Shown here: piece by piece, positions 7,722-14,209 of the stretch
How the letters are laid out: the number at the start of each line of letters is the position of its first letter
Numbering within the stretch: position 1 is the stretch's first letter
From: Methanospirillum hungatei
GTDB lineage: Archaea; Halobacteriota; Methanomicrobia; Methanomicrobiales; Methanospirillaceae
DNA length: 17,767 nt
Direction of reading: 5' to 3'
NCBI RefSeq assembly: GCF_020216685.1
Contig: NZ_JAIWNS010000115.1
Span: 1-17,767 of the forward strand
The notes under the pieces: model-generated
Seen by the model: only the letters and a program-made list of their open reading frames with translations
What the model was told of the DNA's origin: nothing
Database searches by the model: none
Translations under genes and position numbers: made by a program

Positions 7722-10286
7722 ATGGAATATTCAAGATATCTAAAACCCTTTACTCTCATATTAGGAGCAATAGTTCTCCTCATTACCTTTTTTTCATTTA
7801 TTATCAGAACTCTTCCTGCATACTCAGGAAATACCGATGTGCTGATGTTTGTCGGAATGGATGACCCGACCTATCAATTACGCAGGATTGAACAGATTAT
7901 CGCAAACTATCCGAATGTTGCCTGGTTTGATCCGATGACCTACTTCCCGTTCGGACAACCCATGCACTGGGGACCACTCTTCCCCTTCCTCGGAGCCACC
8001 ATCTGTCTGATCACCGGGGCTGCCACCAGAACGGAGATCATCTCTGTTTCACTCTTCCTTCCCTGTGTGATGGCAGCACTTCTGGTCCCGGTCATCTACC
8101 TCCTGGTGAGCAGGGTTGCAGACTGGAAAGCGGGGCTTGCAGCAGCATTCTTCATCGCCATTGTGCCAGGGCAGTTCTTCTTTAGATCCTTTTACGGGTA
8201 CCTGGATCATCATGCAGGAGAAGTCTTTTTCAGCACGCTCTTTTGTCTGTGTTATATTACTGCACTCGTTTACAGCAGAAAGCATCCGGTCGATCTCAAA
8301 GACAAGGAGACCTGGAAGATTCCCATATTCCTTGGAATTTTATGTGGAATCACCTATGTCCTCGGACTTGCCCTGATGCCAACCATGTTATTGTTCGCCC
8401 TTATCGTCGGGATGTTCACCCCGGTCTGGTTTATTATCCAGCGGTACATCGGGCATCTGGGAGCATCGGCTCTGGTCATTAATTCGGTAACGTTCCTCGT
8501 CGCAATCATCGGATTTTTCTTCATCGGTGTGCATTCAGAAGGAGGACTCAATTATTACACCATCGGGCATCCAATAGCCTATACTCTCCTGATTCTGGCA
8601 AATGTTCTCCTCTTTGGATTTTCTTATCAGCTTCGGGACAAGCCCTACTGGTACTATGTCGGCGCCATTATCGGAGTTTCCATTCTTGGCATTATTGCCC
8701 TTGCAGTTATCCTTCCTGACCTGTTTGCATACATGATGGCAAATGCCAATGCATTCTTTGGTTCTGATGATATTCACTGGAAGACGATTCAGGAAGCACG
8801 ACCATGGAGCTTTGATGATGCGTGGAGGACATTCCAGTATAGTCTTCTCCTCTTTGGCGCCGGAGCAGCGGTTCTCCTGTACCGGATCAGAAAAGAACTC
8901 TGTCCGTCCCATGCGTTTACCCTTATCTGGGCTGTCGTTATCTTTTACGCAACCTGTCAGCATATCAGATATGAGTACTACCTGGCAGTACCGGTTGCCA
9001 TACTGGCAGGAATTGCCGTAGGATTTGCTCTTGATATCATTCGACTTCCCTTCGGACAAAAGCCTGAAACCTCACCAATGGATGAAGACCATCAGTCTGG
9101 TAAGAAAAAAGCAGGGAAAAGCCATGACATCTCACGGGGGAGATCCGGGTACCCATCAGGATCAGTGAAGGCAGGATCATATCTATTCCTGGCGATTATT
9201 CTCATTCTGGCTCTTCTCTTCTCATATCAGGCCCTAGGACGGGATCTCATGATGGGGGCATACAACTTAAACCCGGACTGGAGAGAGGCCACTGAATGGA
9301 TGAACAAGAACACCCCTGATCCGGGGGTTGATTATTTTGCAATCTATGATGAGAAGAATTTTACCTACCCGGATAGTGCCTACGGGGTCATGTCATGGTG
9401 GGATTATGGACATATCATTACGTACCTTGGAAAACGAATGCCCAATGCAAATCCCTTCCAGTACGGGGTGAACGGACCGAACGGATCTGCCAGGTTCTTC
9501 ATGACGAAGAATGAGAGTGAGGCAGACCAGATACTTACCAATCTGAGGACAAAATATGTCATCACCGACTATGAGATGGATACCGGGAAATTCTGGGCCA
9601 TGTCTACCTGGGATGATCCTGAGGTCGGTGTGTATCCCTACCAGCGGACCTTCATCTTTCCAAGTCCGGATGATCCAAAATCGGGAGTAAACTACCCGCT
9701 TCTCACCAATGAGTACTATCAGACGATGATCTCCCGTCTCCATAACTTTGACGGCACCTATACCGAACCAGGCAATGTGTACTTCCTGCGGTACATGAAA
9801 CCCTCGGCTTCGGGCCTTAATGCACCGGTTGTCGTTGATGGAGGGCAGACGAACTATACTACAGGAAAAGCCCTTGTGAACTCATTTAATGCACAGGAAA
9901 ATCCCCAATACGATGTCATCCTGGCCAACTTCGGATACACGGATCCGGTAGAGCCGGTCCAGGCACTCAGTCATTACCGGCTCATCTTTGAGTCAAGTAC
10001 CAGGACCACTCCTGCAGATATGCATGATCTACGGTATGTGAAGATCTTCGAGCATGTGAAAGGGGCACAGATACCTGGTGAGGGCATGCTGGAGTTACCG
10101 GTTAAGACAAACACCGGGCGGGAATTTATCTACCGGACACAGAGTGTCAACGGTACCTTTACTGTGCCGTATCCGACAGAGACAACCGTCGGTGCGATTA
10201 CAATCCCAGAAAAGTACCGCAACACAAAAACCGGAGCTGAATACCAGGTCACAGAAAAGCAGGTATCAGAGGGACAGAGCATTTAA
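7722..10286 (+). CDS. aglB: Dolichyl-phosphooligosaccharide--protein glycotransferase (STT3/AglB)
   Basis: This is the single-subunit archaeal oligosaccharyltransferase, which moves a lipid-linked glycan to Asn in N-x-S/T sites on the outer face of the membrane. I use ATG 7722 (854 residues) because the earlier in-frame TTG at 7704 lies inside the upstream gene; a GTGATG ribosome-site match is at 7714-7719. About 13 membrane segments fill residues 10-505. The catalytic loop motifs are visible: MDDPTYQLRR near 46-55 (first DxD-like site), YLDHHAGE near 160-167, and TIQE at 355-358 (the TIxE motif of external loop 5). After the last membrane helix the globular domain has WWDYG at 559-563 and DTGKFWAM at 620-627, a match to the DxxKxxx(M/I) sequon-recognition motif. 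A lysine-rich loop (about 448-483) precedes the last helix and should face the cytosol. It ends the sugar operon. Confidence 0.95.
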   Translation: MEYSRYLKPFTLILGAIVLLITFFSFIIRTLPAYSGNTDVLMFVGMDDPTYQLRRIEQIIANYPNVAWFDPMTYFPFGQPMHWGPLFPFLGATICLITGAATRTEIISVSLFLPCVMAALLVPVIYLLVSRVADWKAGLAAAFFIAIVPGQFFFRSFYGYLDHHAGEVFFSTLFCLCYITALVYSRKHPVDLKDKETWKIPIFLGILCGITYVLGLALMPTMLLFALIVGMFTPVWFIIQRYIGHLGASALVINSVTFLVAIIGFFFIGVHSEGGLNYYTIGHPIAYTLLILANVLLFGFSYQLRDKPYWYYVGAIIGVSILGIIALAVILPDLFAYMMANANAFFGSDDIHWKTIQEARPWSFDDAWRTFQYSLLLFGAGAAVLLYRIRKELCPSHAFTLIWAVVIFYATCQHIRYEYYLAVPVAILAGIAVGFALDIIRLPFGQKPETSPMDEDHQSGKKKAGKSHDISRGRSGYPSGSVKAGSYLFLAIILILALLFSYQALGRDLMMGAYNLNPDWREATEWMNKNTPDPGVDYFAIYDEKNFTYPDSAYGVMSWWDYGHIITYLGKRMPNANPFQYGVNGPNGSARFFMTKNESEADQILTNLRTKYVITDYEMDTGKFWAMSTWDDPEVGVYPYQRTFIFPSPDDPKSGVNYPLLTNEYYQTMISRLHNFDGTYTEPGNVYFLRYMKPSASGLNAPVVVDGGQTNYTTGKALVNSFNAQENPQYDVILANFGYTDPVEPVQALSHYRLIFESSTRTTPADMHDLRYVKIFEHVKGAQIPGEGMLELPVKTNTGREFIYRTQSVNGTFTVPYPTETTVGAITIPEKYRNTKTGAEYQVTEKQVSEGQSI

Positions 10287-10310
10287 TATGTGCAGAGGAA
10301 TAGGGAGAGT

Positions 10311-10604
10311 ATGAATCTGGAGAACCTTAAGGCCGGAGCGTTTGTGCGGTATCCTCGCACCGGAACCTCCGGAACAATCACACGGCTGGTAGACAAGAAC
10401 GGGAGGCGTTTTGCTGAACTGGATTCAACCGGCCTGTTATACCGGCTTGACCAGTTGATTCCTGCTGAATCTGTCCAGAAGAATGAGCGTGAAATTGACC
10501 GGGATGAACAGCTTGCACGGCTGGAGCAGGAAAGAAGTCAGGTTGAGAAAGAAGCAATGGAAGAACCACCAAACCTGGATGGTGCCTGCGCCGGAGCAGG
10601 ATAA
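10311..10604 (+). CDS. DUF2098 family small protein
   Basis: This 97-residue soluble protein matches my recollection of DUF2098, a family of unknown function common in methanogens. The N-terminal half is a compact beta-rich segment (GAFVRYPRTGTSGTITRLVD at 8-27, then FAELDSTGLLYRLDQLIPAE), which looks like a small SH3-like barrel. The C-terminal third is a charged helix (EQLARLEQERSQVEKEAME), possibly a coiled coil. I chose ATG 10311 because AGGGAGAG lies just upstream; an earlier GTG at 10290 adds seven residues unlike the family. It starts 24 bases after the aglB stop and could be the last gene of that transcript. Role and partners are unknown. Family assignment is from pattern memory and was not searched. 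Confidence 0.7.
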   Translation: MNLENLKAGAFVRYPRTGTSGTITRLVDKNGRRFAELDSTGLLYRLDQLIPAESVQKNEREIDRDEQLARLEQERSQVEKEAMEEPPNLDGACAGAG

Positions 10605-10627
10605 TACAGGTAGATGAACACCGGTTT

Positions 10628-10665
10628 CAGGTGCATATGAACATGATGGGGAACGCACCTGTTCC
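10628..10665 (+). repeat. Nested inverted repeats in the DUF2098-aIF2 gamma gap
   Basis: CAGGTGC (10628-10634) is the perfect reverse complement of GCACCTG (10655-10661). A second stem, GGAAC (10650-10654) with GTTCC (10661-10665), encloses the same right arm, so the two stems cannot form together in RNA. No T-run follows, so it is not a clear terminator. It may be a 3' end structure of the upstream transcript, an operator or chance. Confidence 0.35.
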
Positions 10666-10681
10666 TGCTCTGCGGTTATGG

Positions 10682-10690
10682 CTATAAGTA
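10682..10690 (+). promoter_or_regulatory. Candidate TATA box upstream of aIF2 gamma
   Basis: CTATAAGTA resembles an archaeal TATA box and is the only good match in this gap. Its usual start point, about 25 bases downstream, would fall in the Shine-Dalgarno site at 10710-10717, so the geometry is poor. The same bases may instead be part of a broken coding frame. Confidence 0.3.
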
Positions 10691-10709
10691 TGATCCGATG
10701 GAAATACGT

Positions 10710-10717
10710 AAGGAGGT
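10710..10717 (+). promoter_or_regulatory. Strong Shine-Dalgarno site for aIF2 gamma
   Basis: AAGGAGGT, extended as AAGGAGGTTGA, is the longest anti-16S match in the window. It sits 10 bases before GTG 10728. It fixes that start, since an in-frame TAG at 10722-10724 blocks any start further upstream and the only codon between is CTG. Confidence 0.75.
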
Positions 10718-10727
10718 TGAATAGCTG

Positions 10728-11963
10728 GTGCCAGAAGAACTGATTCCAAATACTAATATTGGTGTGGTCGGTCATGTTGACCATGGCAAGACCACACTGG
10801 TAAATACCCTCACCGGCGTCTGGACTGACAGACATAGTGAGGAGATGAAACGGGGCATATCTATCAGACTTGGATATGCAGATGCTGTCTTTTACCGGTG
10901 CAGAAAATGCCGGGGGCCTGAGGGACTGACGACAACCCCGGTCTGTACGAGGTGTGACAGTGAGACAGAACCTGTTCGTGCTGTTTCTTTTGTGGATGCA
11001 CCCGGACATGAAACGTTAATGGCAACCATGCTCTCAGGCTCTGCCCTGATGGACGGTGCCATGCTGGTGATTTCAGCAGCTGACCGGTGCCCGCAGCCCC
11101 AGACAAAAGAACACCTTATGGCTCTTGAACTGGTCGGGATTAAGAAAATTGTCATCGTCCAGAACAAGATCGATGTGGTCTCCCATAAGGAAGCAATCCG
11201 CAATTATGAGGAGATTAAGGCTTTTGTCAAGGGAACGATAGCGGAGAATGCGCCAATCATACCGGTATCAGCACAAAAAAATATCAATATCTGGGCACTT
11301 ATTCAGGCTCTTGACGAAGTCATTCCAGAGCCGTCACGCCATCCGGAGGCTGATCCGGTCATGCTCATCGCCCGTTCATTTGATGTGAACCGGCCAGGAT
11401 GCAGCTGGAAGGATGTCAAAGGTGGCGTTGTCGGGGGTTCTCTTATCAGGGGTCTTATTGAGGATGGTGCCGAGATTGAGATCCGGCCTGGTATCCAGAA
11501 CCAGGTGGAGAACAAGACCAAGTGGGAGCCTATCATCACCAAGGTGACAGAGATCCATAAAGGACAGAAGAAAGTCCATGTTGCAACTCCCGGAGGTCTC
11601 CTTGCCATCGGTACAAAACTCGACCCCGCGATTACCAAAAGTGATATGCTTGCCGGACAGGTCCTTGGTCATGTCGGAAAACTCCCCCCGGTCTGGGAGA
11701 AGATGTGGTTCTCAGTAAAACTTATGGAGCGGGTTGTCGGCTCAAATAGTGAGGTTTCCATTGAACCACTCAAACAGCGCGAGCCTTTGATGCTCTCTGT
11801 CGGGACTGCTGTAACAGTCGGTCTGGTGAGCAATACCCGGAAAGATGCAGCTGAAGTCGTTCTCAAACGGCCGGTCTGTGCCAGCATCGGGTCACCTATC
11901 GCTATCAGCAGGCAGGTTGGTGGACGGTGGCGACTGATCGGGATGGGAACGCTGATCGAGTGA
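10728..11963 (+). CDS. eif2g: Translation initiation factor aIF2 subunit gamma
   Basis: This is the GTPase subunit of aIF2, which brings initiator Met-tRNA to the small ribosomal subunit. The 411-residue protein has the usual three domains. The P-loop GHVDHGKT is at 15-22, switch 1 at about 37-47 ([11 protein letters not shown]), DAPGH at 90-94 and NKID at 146-149. A zinc knuckle inserted in the G domain (C58-x2-C61 and C73-x2-C76) is typical of archaeal and eukaryotic gamma subunits. Two beta-barrel domains follow from about 210, where RSFDVNRPG marks domain 2. Translation starts at GTG 10728, set by a strong Shine-Dalgarno site. Its stop overlaps the next start (GTGA 11960-11963). It is the first gene of the conserved information-processing cluster. 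Confidence 0.97.
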   Translation: MPEELIPNTNIGVVGHVDHGKTTLVNTLTGVWTDRHSEEMKRGISIRLGYADAVFYRCRKCRGPEGLTTTPVCTRCDSETEPVRAVSFVDAPGHETLMATMLSGSALMDGAMLVISAADRCPQPQTKEHLMALELVGIKKIVIVQNKIDVVSHKEAIRNYEEIKAFVKGTIAENAPIIPVSAQKNINIWALIQALDEVIPEPSRHPEADPVMLIARSFDVNRPGCSWKDVKGGVVGGSLIRGLIEDGAEIEIRPGIQNQVENKTKWEPIITKVTEIHKGQKKVHVATPGGLLAIGTKLDPAITKSDMLAGQVLGHVGKLPPVWEKMWFSVKLMERVVGSNSEVSIEPLKQREPLMLSVGTAVTVGLVSNTRKDAAEVVLKRPVCASIGSPIAISRQVGGRWRLIGMGTLIE

Positions 11964-12337
11964 CCATCCTTATCGACACCAATGCCTTTCTCATGGCATC
12001 GCAATTCAAGATAGACCTCCTTGATGAACTGAAATGGATGCTCGGCTCGGTCAGAATGGTTGTGCCGGAGATCGTGATCAGGGAACTTGAAGGACTGGCA
12101 CGGGGAAAAGGGAAACATGCAGCATCGGCACGTCTCGGACTCCTGTTCGCACAGAAATGTGAGATCATTGCATCATCAGGACAAGGCACTCCGGACGAAC
12201 AGATACTGATGAGTGCAAAGGATCTCCGGTGTGGTGTGGTCACCAATGACCGGAGACTTCGTGATCAGGTTCTGGATGTCGGCCTCCCTGTTGTCAGCCT
12301 TGCAGGAAAACAGAAATTAGAGTTGATTCGGAGATAA
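11960..12337 (+). CDS. PIN-domain ribonuclease, Fcf1/Utp24-like
   Basis: This 125-residue single-domain PIN protein is expected to be a metal-dependent endoribonuclease. The acidic residues typical of the fold are visible: D6 in LIDTNAF, E42 and E44 in IRELEGLA, D79 in GTPDEQIL and D97 in TNDRRLRDQ. The start is GTG 11960, which overlaps the aIF2 gamma stop as GTGA; the open frame reaches back to 11927, but that part overlaps aIF2 gamma deeply. Its place directly after aIF2 gamma and before Rpo7 is conserved in Euryarchaeota. With its resemblance to Fcf1/Utp24, this points to rRNA processing rather than a toxin. No antitoxin gene is beside it. Confidence 0.85.
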   Translation: MTILIDTNAFLMASQFKIDLLDELKWMLGSVRMVVPEIVIRELEGLARGKGKHAASARLGLLFAQKCEIIASSGQGTPDEQILMSAKDLRCGVVTNDRRLRDQVLDVGLPVVSLAGKQKLELIRR

Positions 12338-12341
12338 GAGA

Positions 12342-12914
12342 ATGTATTACCGGTTGGAACTGATTGACAAGGTGCGGGTTCCTCCTCACCGGCTTGGGGA
12401 GGATCTCACAACTGTCATTCTGGATGTGCTGCAGGAGCAGCTGGAAGGAAGTATCGACAAGGAGATCGGGATTTTCATCGCCGTTACCAAGGTTCTCCGG
12501 ATTGGAGAAGGGGAGATGGTCCCTGGAGACGGTGCGGTCTACTATGATGTAGACTTTGAAGGTCTGGCTCTTCGGCTTTCCCTTCAGGAGATTATTGAAG
12601 GTATTGTAGTAGAAACCACCAGTTTTGGTGCGTTTGTCAGCCTTGGACCGATTGATGCGATGCTTCACGTGAGTCAGATATCTGATGAATACATCAGTTA
12701 TGATGAGAAGAACTCGCAGCTGATCTGTCAGGATTCTGGTCGTCATCTTGGTGTCGGGTCTCTTGTCAGGGCACGGGTTGTCACCCTGAGTCTGAATGAA
12801 CGTGAACCTCGTGAAAGCAAGATTGGTCTTACCATGCGACAGGCAGGTCTTGGGAACCTTGTCTGGCTTGAAGAAGACATGAAGAACGAACAGAAAGAGA
12901 AGAGTGCGGTGTAA
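12342..12914 (+). CDS. rpoE: DNA-directed RNA polymerase subunit Rpo7 (E')
   Basis: This is the stalk subunit of archaeal RNA polymerase. It pairs with Rpo4, binds emerging RNA and helps promoter opening. The 190-residue protein begins MYYRLELIDKVRVPP, the usual start of the RNP-like tip domain (about 1-80). An S1/OB RNA-binding domain follows (about 83-165), with GIVVETTSFGAFVSLG at 87-102 and HVSQIS at 109-114. The charged tail (EEDMKNEQKEK) is variable in the family. The ATG has GGAG just upstream, four bases after the PIN gene. Spt4 follows after two bases, so two factors that act on the same polymerase are made together. Confidence 0.96.
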   Translation: MYYRLELIDKVRVPPHRLGEDLTTVILDVLQEQLEGSIDKEIGIFIAVTKVLRIGEGEMVPGDGAVYYDVDFEGLALRLSLQEIIEGIVVETTSFGAFVSLGPIDAMLHVSQISDEYISYDEKNSQLICQDSGRHLGVGSLVRARVVTLSLNEREPRESKIGLTMRQAGLGNLVWLEEDMKNEQKEKSAV

Positions 12915-12916
12915 GC

Positions 12917-13120
12917 ATGGCGAGCGGAAAGAAGAAACAACATATGGTCTGTCGTGACTGTCACCGGGTTGTTGAAGGAACCTCCTGCTCCATCTGTGGA
13001 ACCTCCAATCTTACCGCAGACTGGACCGGATACCTGGTCATCATCGATCCGGAGCATAGCGAAGTGGCCCGCCGGATGAATATCACCCTCCCCGGAAGAT
13101 ATGCCCTTAAGGTCCGTTGA
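12917..13120 (+). CDS. spt4: Transcription elongation factor Spt4 (RpoE'')
   Basis: This is the small zinc protein that forms the Spt4-Spt5 clamp factor on RNA polymerase and supports processive elongation. It has 67 residues, a normal size for archaeal Spt4. A single zinc site is formed by C12-x2-C15 and C24-x2-C27. The segment WTGYLVIIDPEHSEVARRM is the conserved interface that contacts the Spt5 NGN domain. The lysine-rich N-terminus (GKKKQ) is short. The ATG lies two bases after the Rpo7 stop, with GGTG just before it. Its stop shares one base with the next start (TGATG at 13118-13122). Confidence 0.95.
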   Translation: MASGKKKQHMVCRDCHRVVEGTSCSICGTSNLTADWTGYLVIIDPEHSEVARRMNITLPGRYALKVR

Positions 13121-13638
13121 TGCGAATTCTTCCTGCCCGGCACCGCCAGTTATTTAAAGAACCATTTGGCACCCTTTTTCACTCTTTTGAGGAAGTTCTC
13201 AAATTTTTACCAGGAAGACCTGTATTTAGTGTTGGTGATGTCGTCACTGCAAATCTTCTCAGGGCCGGCCGGCCTCCGGAGGTTGCGGTTGTGGACGGGC
13301 ATACCATGCGTCAGCCATATCCGGGAGTGACCATCCCTGAGTATCATCAGCTGTTGGTAAAAAACCCGGCTGGCGGTCTTACCGAAGACCTGATCGATGC
13401 AACACAGGTTGCAGCATCTCGTCAGGGGACGGTTATTCAGGTTGAAGGAGAAGAGGATCTGGCAGTTGTTCCGCTGGCAATGCACGCGCCTCTGGGAACT
13501 GTCATTCTCTATGGCCAGCCAGGAGAAGGAGTCGTTTTACTCTCAATTACCCCGGCAATGAAGAAAAGGGCAGAAGAGCTGTTCACCTGTTTTGAAGAGG
13601 TCAGCACCCCGACTGCGCGCGAGGTATTTAACATCTGA
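13120..13638 (+). CDS. GTP-dependent dephospho-CoA kinase (DUF359)
   Basis: This is the archaeal enzyme for the last step of CoA synthesis, phosphorylating dephospho-CoA with GTP. It is unrelated in fold to bacterial CoaE. The 172-residue protein carries the family blocks: GDVVTANLL at 39-47, PPEVAVVDGHTMR at 52-64, EGEEDLAVVPL at 109-119 and YGQPGEGVV at 131-139. The acidic residues D40, D59 and D113 are the likely metal and nucleotide ligands. I use ATG 13120, which overlaps the Spt4 stop; a TTG one codon earlier is possible. Its place between Spt4 and S24e is a common euryarchaeal arrangement and probably ties its expression to growth rate. Confidence 0.92.
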   Translation: MRILPARHRQLFKEPFGTLFHSFEEVLKFLPGRPVFSVGDVVTANLLRAGRPPEVAVVDGHTMRQPYPGVTIPEYHQLLVKNPAGGLTEDLIDATQVAASRQGTVIQVEGEEDLAVVPLAMHAPLGTVILYGQPGEGVVLLSITPAMKKRAEELFTCFEEVSTPTAREVFNI

Positions 13639-13661
13639 CAGGTAACCTAATACGGATCTCT

Positions 13662-14000
13662 ATGGAGATTACGATTACTTCACAAACAGAGAATGTGCTG
13701 TTAAACCGGAAAGAGATCGGGTTTAGCATCACATTTACCGGAGCAACCCCGTCACGTAAGATGGTCCATGCGAAACTTGCAGCAATGCTCAACGCACCAA
13801 AGGATCAGCTGGTGATCGGATCCCTTCACAACCGTTTTGGATTAACTGAAATTACAGGCGATGCACGGGTCTACACTTCAGCTGAATACCTGAAGAAGAT
13901 CGAACCGGAGTATATCCGAAAGCGTGGTATGGCCGGAGAACAAGAAGGCAACGCAGATGCTCAGGATGCACCGTCCGGTGACGCTGCGGAGGCATCATAA
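13662..14000 (+). CDS. rps24e: 30S ribosomal protein S24e
   Basis: This protein of the small subunit is shared by archaea and eukaryotes. The 112-residue protein begins MEITITSQTENVLLNRKEI, the usual first strand and RNA-binding loop. It continues with TPSRKMVHAKLAAML at 29-43 and NRFGLTEITGDARVY at 57-71, where the basic loop meets rRNA. Residues 92-112 are an Ala/Asp/Glu-rich low-complexity tail (EQEGNADAQDA) beyond the folded core, likely disordered. A 23-base gap separates it from the CoA kinase gene. The ribosome site is weak (GGAT at 13655), so translation may depend on coupling or on an undetected element. Confidence 0.96.
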   Translation: MEITITSQTENVLLNRKEIGFSITFTGATPSRKMVHAKLAAMLNAPKDQLVIGSLHNRFGLTEITGDARVYTSAEYLKKIEPEYIRKRGMAGEQEGNADAQDAPSGDAAEAS

Positions 14001-14015
14001 GGGGGACGATGAAAT

Positions 14016-14204
14016 ATGGCAGCAAAAAAAGCAAAAAAATCAGAGAAGGCCGCAGTCAAGCGGTCAGCATATTTCAAGGTTGAAGGAAAGAGTGCAGTTC
14101 CTCAACGCAGGTACTGTCCCCGATGTGGTCCGGGCGTTTTCATGGGTGAACACAAAGACCGTGTTACCTGTGGAAAGTGTGGATACACTGAGTTCAAGAA
14201 GTAA
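14016..14204 (+). CDS. rps27ae: 30S ribosomal protein S27ae
   Basis: This is a small zinc-ribbon ribosomal protein. In eukaryotes it is made fused to ubiquitin; here, as in other archaea, it stands alone. The 62-residue protein has a lysine-rich N-terminus ([14 protein letters not shown]) and a zinc site of C34-x2-C37 and C52-x2-C55, with [11 protein letters not shown] and [15 protein letters not shown] upstream at 14001-14006 supports ATG 14016. It sits 15 bases after S24e and 5 bases before kae1-bud32. Confidence 0.97.
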   Translation: MAAKKAKKSEKAAVKRSAYFKVEGKSAVPQRRYCPRCGPGVFMGEHKDRVTCGKCGYTEFKK

Positions 14205-14209
14205 CCCTG

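Larger units (their letters stand above)
10614..10724 (+). pseudogene. Possible frame-broken small zinc-ribbon gene between DUF2098 and aIF2 gamma
   Basis: No single frame is open across this gap, but pieces of all three frames look protein-like in series. From ATG 10614 one frame reads MNTGFRCI and stops. The next frame then reads YEHDGERTCSC around 10636-10668. The first frame resumes as CGYGYKYDPMEIRKEVE and ends at TAG 10722-10724. Joined by two small shifts, this gives a protein of about 37 residues with cysteine pairs and a CGY-x-YDP ending like small zinc ribbons. Two cautions apply: the last codons (KEV) are also the Shine-Dalgarno AAGGAGGT for the next gene, and CTATAAGTA in the same stretch looks like a TATA box. 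It may be a decayed gene, a sequencing error or chance. Confidence 0.3.

Noticed and set aside
8535..9059. A 174-codon antisense open frame inside aglB
   Set aside because: It lies opposite membrane helices and the TIQE motif of AglB. Antisense frames rich in Lys, Arg and Asn are expected opposite hydrophobic segments.
10437..11009. A 190-codon antisense frame across the DUF2098-aIF2 gamma gap
   Set aside because: It covers the start of aIF2 gamma including the P-loop codons and has no visible domain. The + strand explanation is stronger.
11927..11959. An earlier start for the PIN gene
   Set aside because: It would overlap aIF2 gamma by 37 bases. The GTGA overlap at 11960 matches the pattern of the other junctions, and the PIN fold starts there.
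11960..12337. The PIN gene as a VapC-type toxin
   Set aside because: No antitoxin gene accompanies it, and its place between aIF2 gamma and Rpo7 is typical of the Fcf1-like processing nuclease.
13640..13648. AGGT-A-ACCT palindrome before S24e
   Set aside because: Four-base arms are too short to stand out from chance, and no clear TATA box accompanies it.
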